From assembly GCA_016716965.1 (NCBI GenBank), contig JADJUP010000005.1:1-64000 (forward strand): a stretch of 64,000 nt of DNA, read 5' to 3'. This DNA is from Sulfuritalea sp. (lineage in GTDB: Bacteria > Pseudomonadota > Gammaproteobacteria > Burkholderiales > Rhodocyclaceae). A model generated the notes under the pieces. The model was not told where the DNA came from, searched no databases, and was given only the letters and a program-made list of their open reading frames with translations. Shown one piece after another: positions 24,712 to 32,850 of the stretch; positions within the stretch are counted from its first letter, which is position 1, and every line of letters starts with the position of its first letter. A program made the translations under genes and the position numbers.

Positions 24712-27405
24712 ATGAACCCCTCCCCCGAATCGCAACACAAGTCCGACGCGCGCGCATGGCACGCCCTGACGACTGTCGACGTGCTGGCCGATCACGGCGT
24801 GCAACTGGACCGCGGCCTGACCGAGGATGAGGCGGCTGCACGGCTGGCACGCCATGGCGCCAACCGCCCCAGCCAGAAGCCCGGACGCAGCGCGCTCTCG
24901 CGCTTTCTTGGCCAATTCACGGAACCCCTGGTGCTGGTGCTGATTGGTGCCGGCTGCGCCACTGCAGCGCTCGGCGAATGGATCGACAGCTCGGTGATTT
25001 TCGGCGTCGTGGTCATCAACGCGGTGATCGGCTACCTGCAGGAAGGCAAGGCCGAGGCGGCACTGGCGGCGCTGGCGCGCGCCGTGGCGACCGAAGTCAC
25101 GGTGCTGCGCGACGGCCACCGGCGACGCATGGATGCCGTGCACCTCGTCCCCGGCGACGTGGTCTGGCTGAGTGCCGGCGACAAGGTGCCGGCCGACCTG
25201 CGCATCATTTCCGGGCGCCAGTTGCGCACCGTCGAGGCGGCGCTGACCGGCGAAGCCGCACCAATCGACAAGCACCACGACGGACTGCCGCCGGACACGC
25301 AGCTCGCCGACCGGCGCAACATGGCCTACGCCGGCACCACCGTGGTCGCCGGCCAGGGTCATGGCCTCGTAGTCGCCACCGGTGACGCCACCGAGACCGG
25401 GCGCATCTCCGGCCTGATCGCCAGCGCGCCCGAAATCGCCACGCCGCTGACGAAGAAAATGGGCAAGTTCGCCGGCCTGCTGCTGTGGGTGATCCTCGGC
25501 CTGGCCGCGCTCACCTTCGGCATCGGCGTGATGCGCGGCGAGCCGATGACGGCGATGCTGATGGCGGCGGTGGCGCTCGCCGTCGGCGCGATCCCGGAAG
25601 GACTGCCGGCGGCCATGAGCATCACGCTGGCGATCGGCGTCAGCCGCATGGCCAAGCGTCGCGCCATCATCCGCCACCTGCCGGCGGTCGAAGCGCTGGG
25701 CAGCACCACGGTGATCTGTTCGGACAAGACCGGCACACTGACCGAGAACGCGATGACCGTTACCGAGCTATGGGCGGCCGGCGCGATCTTCACGGTCACG
25801 GGTCACGGATACGATCCCTCGGGCTCACTGAGTGGCGGCGAACCCGGAGCGGCACTGCGCGAGACGCTGATCGCCGGAGCGCTATGCAACGATGCCTCGC
25901 TGCGTCTCGAAAGTCGGCGCTGGCAACACGCCGGCGACCCGACCGAAGTCGCGCTGCTGGTCGCGGCGCGCAAGGCCGGGCTGGACGAGACCACCTTGCG
26001 CCATGTCTTTCCGCGCCAGGACGAGCTCCCCTTCGATTCCGCGCGGCAAACCATGGCGACGCTGCATGATGTCGAGGGGCGGCCGACGCTGTATGCCAAG
26101 GGTGCCATCGAGAAGATCCTTCCCGCCTGCGCCGCGCTGCTCGCCGCCGACGGCGGCGAAATCCCGCTCGATGCCGCCGGACGGGAACTGATCGCCGCCG
26201 CCGCCGCCGGCATGGCCACCCGCGGCTTGCGAGTGCTGACCCTGGCACGACGCGATGCGCAGGCGGGAATCGAACTGGAAGAAACGGCGCTGGACAACGG
26301 GCTGACCTTCCTCGGCCTGGCGGCGATGATGGATCCGCCACGCAAGCAGGCGATCACCGCGGTGCGCGCCTGCCATGCGGCCGGCATCGTGGTGAAGATG
26401 ATCACCGGCGACCACGCCGACACCGCGCGCTCGATCGCGGCGCAAATCGGCATCGTCAAGGATGGCCCCGCGGCAGGGGTGCTCACCGGGCGCGACCTGG
26501 CGCAACTGGACGATGCCGCGCTGATGGCGGCGGCCAGCACGGTGCATGTCTTCGCCCGCGTCGAACCGGAACAGAAGCTGCGCCTGGTGCGCGCGCTGCA
26601 GGCGCAGGGCGAGGTCGTCGCGATGACCGGCGACGGCGTGAACGACGCGCCGGCGCTGAAGCAGGCCGACATCGGCATCGCCATGGGCCTGGGCGGCACC
26701 GACGTGGCCAAGGAGGCCGCGGCCATGGTGCTTACCGACGACAACTTCGCCACCATCGAAGCAGCGGTGGAGGAAGGCCGCGGCATCTACGACAACCTGG
26801 TGAAATTCATCACCTGGACCCTGCCGACCAACTTCGGCGAAGGCCTGGTGATCCTCGCCGCCATCGTCGCCGGCGTCACGCTGCCGATCACGCCGCTGCA
26901 GATTCTCTGGATCAACATGACCACCGCCGTGCTGCTCGGCCTGCCGCTGGCCTTCGAGCCGCCCGAGCATGGCATCATGCGCCGCCCGCCGCGCCCTCCC
27001 GGCGCGCCCGTGCTCGACGGCGTGCTGATCGGGCGCATCGTGCTGGTCGGCGTGCTGATGCTGGCCGGTTCGTTCGGCATGTTCTTGCTGGCAATGGAGC
27101 GCGGGCAGGACATGGCCGAGGCGCGCACTATCGCGATGAATGTCTTCGTCGCGATCGAGATCGTCTATCTGTTCAGCTGTCGCTCGCTGCACCTGGCGGT
27201 GACGGCGGTTCCGGCCTTCTCCAACCCCTGGGTCTGGGCCGGTGCCGGCCTGCAGGTCCTGCTGCAACTGGCGATCACCTACTGGGCGCCGCTCAACGCA
27301 GCCTTTGCCACGGCACCAATCGATGCGCGCGCCTGGGGAGAAATCACCGCGATTGCGCTGGCGGCAATGGTCGTGATCGAGATCGAAAAGCGCTTGCGGC
27401 GCTGA
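24712..27405 (+). CDS. P2-type cation-transporting ATPase, ion uncertain
   Basis: 897 residues with the N-terminal cation-ATPase domain, TGEAAP actuator loop, phosphorylation motif DKTGTLT (Asp338), TGDGVNDAPALK hinge and ten membrane segments. Of the ion-site residues known from Ca2+ ATPases, M4 PEGLPA (Glu296), M5 Asn707 and Glu710 (TNFGE) and M6 Asn735 (WINMTTA) are kept, but the M6 Asp is Ala739. Ca2+ is therefore not certain. The start lies 30 bases after the kinase stop and overlaps a three-codon frame (ATG AAC CGA TGA, 24704-24715). The end directly abuts the convergent thioredoxin gene. Confidence 0.9.
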   Translation: MNPSPESQHKSDARAWHALTTVDVLADHGVQLDRGLTEDEAAARLARHGANRPSQKPGRSALSRFLGQFTEPLVLVLIGAGCATAALGEWIDSSVIFGVVVINAVIGYLQEGKAEAALAALARAVATEVTVLRDGHRRRMDAVHLVPGDVVWLSAGDKVPADLRIISGRQLRTVEAALTGEAAPIDKHHDGLPPDTQLADRRNMAYAGTTVVAGQGHGLVVATGDATETGRISGLIASAPEIATPLTKKMGKFAGLLLWVILGLAALTFGIGVMRGEPMTAMLMAAVALAVGAIPEGLPAAMSITLAIGVSRMAKRRAIIRHLPAVEALGSTTVICSDKTGTLTENAMTVTELWAAGAIFTVTGHGYDPSGSLSGGEPGAALRETLIAGALCNDASLRLESRRWQHAGDPTEVALLVAARKAGLDETTLRHVFPRQDELPFDSARQTMATLHDVEGRPTLYAKGAIEKILPACAALLAADGGEIPLDAAGRELIAAAAAGMATRGLRVLTLARRDAQAGIELEETALDNGLTFLGLAAMMDPPRKQAITAVRACHAAGIVVKMITGDHADTARSIAAQIGIVKDGPAAGVLTGRDLAQLDDAALMAAASTVHVFARVEPEQKLRLVRALQAQGEVVAMTGDGVNDAPALKQADIGIAMGLGGTDVAKEAAAMVLTDDNFATIEAAVEEGRGIYDNLVKFITWTLPTNFGEGLVILAAIVAGVTLPITPLQILWINMTTAVLLGLPLAFEPPEHGIMRRPPRPPGAPVLDGVLIGRIVLVGVLMLAGSFGMFLLAMERGQDMAEARTIAMNVFVAIEIVYLFSCRSLHLAVTAVPAFSNPWVWAGAGLQVLLQLAITYWAPLNAAFATAPIDARAWGEITAIALAAMVVIEIEKRLRR

Positions 27406-28407
27406 CTACTTCCAGAGCTCCAGTTTCTCGCCGCGCTCCTTCATGAGTTCGGCCTTGTGCTGCAGGAAGCGCTGGAACTCCGGCTCCTTCTTGTAGGCAC
27501 CGCTGGCGACATACTCGAAGGACGAGGCGAAGTGGAAGGGCCGCAGGTAGGCTTCGAGGCGGAATACTTCCTTGCCCCGTTCGTCGAAGAACACCACGCT
27601 GGGCGTATAGCTGATCTTGAGGTCACGGCCCCAGGCTTCCGCCGTCATGCGGCGGCCGTCGGGCGTGGTCAGGTTCTCGCGGCCCGCAAGCGAAAAACGC
27701 GCGACGTCGAACTGCGCCAGCGCGGCCCGCGTCGCGTCGCGCTTGAAGCCTTCCTTGTGCAGTTCATCGCAGGGCGCGCAATGGCGGGTTTCGAACAGCA
27801 CCGCCAGCGGCTTGCCGCCGGACTTGCGCGCCAGGTCGAAGGGCGCCTTGACGAAGAAGGGCTGCTCGTTGAGCGTTGCGCTGGCACCCGTTTGCGGCAC
27901 AGCCTTCATGTGTTCCGCAAACTCGAGCTTGCGTTCCAGGCGTTGCGCGGAGTAGTCGAGCGCCGCCGAGAAACGGTGGGGCGGGTAATAGCCGTTGATG
28001 CGCGCGATGATGGTGCCCTTTTCGTCCAGCAACAGCACTGTCGGAGTGAACTGCACCTTGAGGAATTTGGCGAACTCCTTTTCGCTGCGTACCTTGCCGT
28101 CGAACCAGGTCACTTCGCGGTCGCCGAAGAGATTGAAGGCGATCGCGACGAAATGCTTGTTCACCTTGTCCACAATGGCCTTCTGCGTGAAACTGGTCTG
28201 CATCAGTTCCTTGCAGTAGGGACAGCCCTGCTGCCCGAAATAGAGCAGCAGGCGCTTGCCCGACTTTGCGGCCTGCGCGGCGTCATCGGGCATTTCGAGC
28301 AGGGTTTCGACGAACGTCGGCGGCAGAACTTCGTCGCCGATCTGGGCAAGAGTCGGCGCTGACGACACGGCAAGCAGCAGGGTCAGCGCGATCAGCAGGC
28401 GGCGCAT
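27406..28407 (-). CDS. Exported protein with two thioredoxin-like domains
   Basis: 333 residues with a signal peptide (about 1-21), so periplasmic. Two thioredoxin-fold domains: the first has CPYC (62-65) and a cis-Pro segment FTPTVLLLD; the second has CAPC (210-213) and YTPSVVFFD. The family resembles SoxW/thioredoxin_7 proteins; disulfide reduction in the periplasm is expected. It begins one base after the lutC stop (TGAAATG), so it is translated as the fourth gene of the lut operon. Role in lactate oxidation is unknown. Not a DsbA or DsbD. Confidence 0.85.
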   Translation of the reverse strand: MRRLLIALTLLLAVSSAPTLAQIGDEVLPPTFVETLLEMPDDAAQAAKSGKRLLLYFGQQGCPYCKELMQTSFTQKAIVDKVNKHFVAIAFNLFGDREVTWFDGKVRSEKEFAKFLKVQFTPTVLLLDEKGTIIARINGYYPPHRFSAALDYSAQRLERKLEFAEHMKAVPQTGASATLNEQPFFVKAPFDLARKSGGKPLAVLFETRHCAPCDELHKEGFKRDATRAALAQFDVARFSLAGRENLTTPDGRRMTAEAWGRDLKISYTPSVVFFDERGKEVFRLEAYLRPFHFASSFEYVASGAYKKEPEFQRFLQHKAELMKERGEKLELWK

Positions 28408-28408
28408 T

Positions 28409-29068
28409 TCAGTTCTCCACGATCACCAGATGCACACGGTACGGCCCGTGCGCGCCGAGCACGATGGTCTGTTCGATGTCGCCGGTGCGCGACGGCCCGG
28501 AAATGAAATTCACCGCGCGCGGCAGGGTGCCGAGCTCCGCGCGCGCCAGGTTCCAGGCGTCCTCCATATACGGCAGGATGCGCGCGGCGCGCACCACGGC
28601 GACATGTGTTTCGGGCAGCAGGCTGACAGCGGCCGGGGTATCGGGCGAGGAGCACATCATCAGCGTGCCGGTTTCGGCGACGGCACAGAAGCAGCCGGTG
28701 ATGCCGACCAGGTCGGCGTCGCGCGCCCCGCGCGCCTCGACCTTCAGGCCCGCCGCAGCCCACTCCAGCGCCGCCAGCGCCGGCTGCACTACTGCCGTCG
28801 TCGGCAGCTTCATCGCCGCCAGGTAGCGGGCCACCGCCGCCGGCACGTCGGACTCCTGCGCGACCACCTCCACAGTGCTCGACTGCAGCTCCGACTTGAT
28901 ACGGAAACGTTCGAGCAGCGCCGCAGGCGCGGTGTCCATGGCCGGCTTGGGGCCCTCGACCCGGCCTTCCATCGCGGCCTGCATGATCTCGCGCCCGGCG
29001 GCGGCATTGCCCGCATTGCGCTGGAGGCCGGCGCGGACGCGGCCGAGGATGTCATCACGGGAACTCAT
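28409..29068 (-). CDS. lutC: Lactate utilization protein C (LUD domain)
   Basis: 219 residues of the LUD/DUF162 family, a NagB-like fold, part of the LutABC complex that oxidises L-lactate to pyruvate. Motifs: GITGCFCAVAETGTLM and the C-terminal FISGPSRTGDIEQTIVLGAHGP. ATG overlaps the lutB stop by four bases. The operon order lutA-lutB-lutC is standard. Confidence 0.92.
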   Translation of the reverse strand: MSSRDDILGRVRAGLQRNAGNAAAGREIMQAAMEGRVEGPKPAMDTAPAALLERFRIKSELQSSTVEVVAQESDVPAAVARYLAAMKLPTTAVVQPALAALEWAAAGLKVEARGARDADLVGITGCFCAVAETGTLMMCSSPDTPAAVSLLPETHVAVVRAARILPYMEDAWNLARAELGTLPRAVNFISGPSRTGDIEQTIVLGAHGPYRVHLVIVEN

Positions 29069-30477
29069 TGCGCTGCCCTCCTGGCGGCGTACATTTCGCG
29101 GAAGGTTTTACCTTGCGGGGCCGGGAACTCGCGGCCACGGGTCCATTCCGGGGCCATGGGCAACAGGCTGATGCGATCGGATTTGCCGGCCAGCCACTTG
29201 AGGTAGCGCACACCGAAGCGCGCGCCCAGGGCATAGAGCGTCGGCTGCTGCGCCACCCAGGCCCACAGGCGCAGTCCGATGCGCTCGGTGAGCGGGCGCA
29301 GGCCGGCGTCGGTCTGTTTCTCGCGCAACTTGCGCAGCAGTTCGGGCAGCGGAATGCCCACCGGGCAGACGACGCCGCACTGGTTGCACAGCGTCGCCGC
29401 GTGCGGCAGGTCGATCGAATTCTCGATCCCCGCGTAGAGCGGCGTCAGCACCGAACCCATCGGCCCCGGATAGACCCAGCCGTAGGCGTGGCCGCCGATG
29501 GTCTGGTACACCGGGCAGTGGTTCATGCAGGCGCCGCAGCGGATGCAGCGCAGCATCTCGTGGAAATCGCCGCCGACCACGTCGGCGCGGCCGCTGTCGA
29601 CCAGCACGAAATACAGGTGTTCCGGCCCGTCATGCTCCTCGGGTTTCTTGACCCCGGTGAGGATGGAAAAATAGTTCGAGATCGACTGCCCGGTGGCCGA
29701 GCGCGGCAGCAGGCGCATCAGGGTGGAAAGGTCCTCCAGGGTCGGGATCACCTTCTCGATACCGGTGATCACCACGTGCACCTTTGGCATCGTCGTCACC
29801 ATGCGGCCGTTGCCCTCGTTGGTGACCAGCGCCACCGAACCGGTCTCGGCGACGAGGAAGTTGCCGCCGGACAGGCCCATCTCGGCGGTCATGAAATGCC
29901 CACGCAGAACTTCGCGCGCCTCGCGCGTGAGCGCCGGGATTTCAGTCTTGCGCGGCGTGCCATGCACCTTGTGGAACAGGTCGGCGACGTCGTCCAGGCT
30001 CTTGTGCACCGCCGGCGCGATGATGTGGCTGGGCGGCTCGTTGTTGTCCACCTGCAGGATGTATTCGCCCAGATCCGTTTCCACCGGCTGGATTCCTGCA
30101 GCCTCCAGCGCCTGGTTGAGCCCCGCCTCTTCGGACAGCATCGACTTCGACTTGGTGACCTTCTTCACGCCGTGCTTCCTGGCGATTTCGGTCACCAGGC
30201 GGCAGACCTCCGCGCCATCCTTGGCCCAAAGCACATGGGCGCCCGTGTCCAGCGCCTTGCGCTCGAAACGTTCCAGCCACAGGTCGAGGTTGTCGATCAC
30301 CTTGTTGCGGATCGCCTTTGCCGCATCGCGCGTACCCTCGAAGTCGTCGAGGTCGCGCAGCGCCTCGGCTCGCTTGGTGACGAACTTGCCCTTGGCATTT
30401 TTGAGGTTGCCCTGCAGGACTACGTTGGCCAGCGACGCCGAGGCGTTGGCCTTGAAGCGCATCGATTTGATTTCCAC
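29065..30477 (-). CDS. lutB: Iron-sulfur lactate utilization protein B
   Basis: 470 residues: an N-terminal LUD domain (SKSMLSEEAGLNQAL, GITGIEKV-like region) and a C-terminal pair of 4Fe-4S ligand sets, CIRCGACMNHCP and CNQCGVVCP. Carries electrons from lactate to the respiratory chain within LutABC. Starts at GTG 30477, three bases after the lutA stop and with GGAGG upstream. Complete length for the family. Confidence 0.94.
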   Translation of the reverse strand: MEIKSMRFKANASASLANVVLQGNLKNAKGKFVTKRAEALRDLDDFEGTRDAAKAIRNKVIDNLDLWLERFERKALDTGAHVLWAKDGAEVCRLVTEIARKHGVKKVTKSKSMLSEEAGLNQALEAAGIQPVETDLGEYILQVDNNEPPSHIIAPAVHKSLDDVADLFHKVHGTPRKTEIPALTREAREVLRGHFMTAEMGLSGGNFLVAETGSVALVTNEGNGRMVTTMPKVHVVITGIEKVIPTLEDLSTLMRLLPRSATGQSISNYFSILTGVKKPEEHDGPEHLYFVLVDSGRADVVGGDFHEMLRCIRCGACMNHCPVYQTIGGHAYGWVYPGPMGSVLTPLYAGIENSIDLPHAATLCNQCGVVCPVGIPLPELLRKLREKQTDAGLRPLTERIGLRLWAWVAQQPTLYALGARFGVRYLKWLAGKSDRISLLPMAPEWTRGREFPAPQGKTFREMYAARRAAQ

Positions 30478-30480
30478 GGC

Positions 30481-31215
30481 TCAGACCTCCCCGGCAAGGA
30501 TTTCGGCCACGTGCAGCACGCGTGTCGTCTCGTCGCCCATGCGCCGCAATTTGCCCTCGATATTTAGCAGGCAGCCGAGGTCGCCTCCTGCCACCGCCTT
30601 GGCGCCGCTTGAGTGGATAAAGTCGCACTTGCGCTCGGCAATGGCCGCCGAGACGTCGCCGAACTTGACCGAGAAGGTGCCGCCGAAACCGCAGCACTCC
30701 TCGCAGCCGTTCATCTCCTTGAGTTCCACGCCCTTGACCTTGGCCAATAGCGCGCGCGGCTGCGCCTTGATGCCGAGGCTGCGCAGGCCGGTGCAGGAAT
30801 CGTGGTAGGTCACGCTGCCCGTGTAGTTGCCGGGCACGGCCTCTACCTTGAGCACGCTGACGAGGAAATCGGTAAGTTCGTAGGTGCGTGCCGCCATCGC
30901 CGTGGCGCGGTCGCGCCACTCGGGTTCTGTGGCGAACATGCCCAGGTATTCGGTGCGGATGTGGTCGCCGCAGGATCCGGAAGGCACCACGACATAGTCG
31001 AAGCCCTCGAATTCGGCGATGGTCTTCTTCGCCAGCGCCTCGGCTCCGGGCTTGTCGCCGGAATTCCATGCCGGCTGTCCGCAGCAGGTCTGCGTGTCCG
31101 GAACGACAACTTCGCAACCGGCGTTTTCCAGCAGTTTCAGTGCAGCGAAGCCGATGCTCGGGCGCATCAGGTCCACCAGGCAGGTCACGAACAGTCCCAC
31201 GCGCATGTTTGCCAA
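30481..31215 (-). CDS. lutA: Lactate utilization protein A (CCG domain)
   Basis: 244 residues from TTG 31215, or 241 from ATG 31206. The GGAGAG ribosome site is better spaced for the TTG. Two cysteine-rich CCG domains, TCCGQPAWNSGD and GCEECCGFGGTF, as in GlpC and heterodisulfide reductase subunits, carry non-cubane or linear iron-sulfur sites. First gene of the lut operon; the IclR regulator starts 94 bases away in the opposite direction. Confidence 0.93.
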   Translation of the reverse strand: MANMRVGLFVTCLVDLMRPSIGFAALKLLENAGCEVVVPDTQTCCGQPAWNSGDKPGAEALAKKTIAEFEGFDYVVVPSGSCGDHIRTEYLGMFATEPEWRDRATAMAARTYELTDFLVSVLKVEAVPGNYTGSVTYHDSCTGLRSLGIKAQPRALLAKVKGVELKEMNGCEECCGFGGTFSVKFGDVSAAIAERKCDFIHSSGAKAVAGGDLGCLLNIEGKLRRMGDETTRVLHVAEILAGEV

Positions 31216-31309
31216 GGCCTCTCTCCGTATGTCGTTGTTATTTATCGCCGATGGACGACGATGGCTTTTGCTATAGTATCCGAACTCCCGTTGTCACGAA
31301 GAGATTGCC

Positions 31310-32116
31310 GTGCCTACACCTCGCACGGATGCCGCAGCGGAACCCCGCGGCGGCATCCAGGTCATCGAGCGCATGATGAAACTGCTCGATGTACTTTCCT
31401 ACCATCCCGATCCGGTGAGCCTCAAGCAGTTGGCGCTGGAGACCGGCTTGCACCCATCGACCGCGCACCGCATCCTCGCCGCGATGTCGGCGTCGGGCTT
31501 TGTCGAACGGGCCGATCCCGGCACCTACCGCCTCGGCATCCGCCTCCTGGAACTGGGCAATGTCGTCAAGTCGCGCATCAGCATCGGCAAGGCGGCGATG
31601 CCGCTGATGGAGCGCCTGCACCGCGAAATCGGCGAAAGCGTCAACCTCGGCGTGCGCCAGGGCGACGAGATCGTCTATGTCGAACGAACCTCCAGCGGCC
31701 GCTCGTCGATCCGGGTGGTGCATCTGGTGGGCGCGCGGGCACCGCTGCACGTCACCGCCGTGGGCAAGCTCTACCTTGCCGAGGACGGCCCGCAGAAGCT
31801 CCGCGACTACGCCAAACGCACCGGGCTTCCCGGCTATACCCCAACTTCGCTCACCACCGTCGCGGCGCTGGAACGCGATGTCGACCGGGCGCGACGCCAC
31901 GGCGTGGCCTTCGACAACGAGGAAATCGAGCAGGGCCTGCGCTGCGTCGCCGCGCCGGTGCGTGACGACACCGGTGAACTGGTGGCCGGCCTTTCCGTTT
32001 CAGCCCCCGCCGAGCGCCACAACCCGGACTGGATCGAGCGCGTCAAGCAAACCGCTGACGCCATATCGCTGGCGATCGGCTACCAGGCTCCCAAAACGAC
32101 GCCGAAAACACATTGA
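31310..32116 (+). CDS. IclR-family regulator, probable controller of lutABC
   Basis: 268 residues from GTG 31310. N-terminal winged helix (VIERMMKLLDVLSYHPDPVSLKQLALETGLHPSTAHRIL) and a C-terminal effector domain (HVTAVGKLYLAED, GLRCVAAPVRD) typical of IclR. Divergent to lutA, the usual position of a pathway regulator; lactate or a related acid is a plausible effector but this is inference. The shared gap (31216-31309) includes TATAGT at 31272-31277 as a possible -10. The rplU promoter overlaps its stop codon. Confidence 0.88.
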   Translation: MPTPRTDAAAEPRGGIQVIERMMKLLDVLSYHPDPVSLKQLALETGLHPSTAHRILAAMSASGFVERADPGTYRLGIRLLELGNVVKSRISIGKAAMPLMERLHREIGESVNLGVRQGDEIVYVERTSSGRSSIRVVHLVGARAPLHVTAVGKLYLAEDGPQKLRDYAKRTGLPGYTPTSLTTVAALERDVDRARRHGVAFDNEEIEQGLRCVAAPVRDDTGELVAGLSVSAPAERHNPDWIERVKQTADAISLAIGYQAPKTTPKTH

Positions 32117-32141
32117 CCGACGGCGGGACGATCGGTATACT
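32113..32141 (+). promoter_or_regulatory. Sigma70 promoter of rplU-rpmA-obgE
   Basis: TTGACC (32113-32118), 17-base spacer, TATACT (32136-32141). The -35 hexamer contains the TGA stop of the IclR gene. Transcription would start about 30 bases before the rplU ATG. Strong match for a ribosomal protein promoter. Confidence 0.85.
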
Positions 32142-32178
32142 GCGCGGTTCTTTGCGTCATCCCATTGGAGTCTCCATC

Positions 32179-32490
32179 ATGTATGCGGTCATAAAAACCG
32201 GTGGCAAGCAGTATCGCGTTGCCGCTGGCGAAAAACTCAAAATAGAACAGATACCGGCTGATGTAGGCACTGAAATCACTCTCGACCAGGTACTCATGGT
32301 CGGCGAAGGCGAATCGGTCAAGATCGGTTCCCCCATGCTCGCCGGCGCCAAGGTCACGGCGAAAGTGATAGCTCAGGGCCGCCATCCCAAGGTCACCATT
32401 TTCAAGATGCGCCGTCGCAAGCACTACCAGAAGCACCAGGGCCATCGCCAGAACTTCACCGAAATCGAGATCAGCGGCATTGCCGCCTGA
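32179..32490 (+). CDS. rplU: 50S ribosomal protein L21
   Basis: 103 residues from ATG 32179 (MYAVIKTGGKQYRV), preceded by a TTGGAG ribosome site. The KMRRRKHYQKHQGHRQNFTEI tail is the standard L21 C terminus that contacts 23S rRNA. First gene of the rplU-rpmA-obgE operon; the in-frame start at 32113 falls in the promoter and is rejected. Confidence 0.97.
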   Translation: MYAVIKTGGKQYRVAAGEKLKIEQIPADVGTEITLDQVLMVGEGESVKIGSPMLAGAKVTAKVIAQGRHPKVTIFKMRRRKHYQKHQGHRQNFTEIEISGIAA

Positions 32491-32516
32491 GCCCGACGAG
32501 AATCAGGAGCTAAAAC

Positions 32517-32780
32517 ATGGCACACAAAAAAGCAGGCGGCAGTTCGCGTAACGGCCGCGACTCGGAATCGAAACGCCTGGGCGTCAAAAGCTACGGCGGC
32601 GAGCTGATTTCCGCCGGCAGCATCATCGTGCGTCAGCGCGGCACCGAGTTCCATCCCGGCGACAACGTCGGCATGGGCAAGGATCACACGCTGTTCGCCA
32701 AGGTCGATGGCACCGTGCAGTTCGCCGTCAAGGGCCCGGCCAAGCGTCGCACGGTCAGCATCGTTCCGGCGGCAGCCTAA
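32517..32780 (+). CDS. rpmA: 50S ribosomal protein L27
   Basis: 87 residues beginning MAHKKAGGSSRNGRDS, whose N-terminal tail reaches the peptidyl-transferase centre. No N-terminal leader of the Firmicutes type. 26 bases after rplU; a 14-bp hairpin follows in the gap to obgE. Confidence 0.97.
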   Translation: MAHKKAGGSSRNGRDSESKRLGVKSYGGELISAGSIIVRQRGTEFHPGDNVGMGKDHTLFAKVDGTVQFAVKGPAKRRTVSIVPAAA

Positions 32781-32797
32781 GCCTCACCCTTTCGCGC

Positions 32798-32828
32798 CGA
32801 AAGCCCTATCGGCTCGATAGGGCTTTCG
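32798..32828 (+). terminator. Hairpin between rpmA and obgE, probable attenuator
   Basis: CGAAAGCCCTATCG and CGATAGGGCTTTCG form a perfect 14-bp stem with a 3-base loop. Only CGTTTCTGG follows, so termination is probably partial. It would lower obgE transcript relative to the two ribosomal protein genes. Confidence 0.7.
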
Positions 32829-32850
32829 CGTTTCTGGTCCCTCGAAATCC

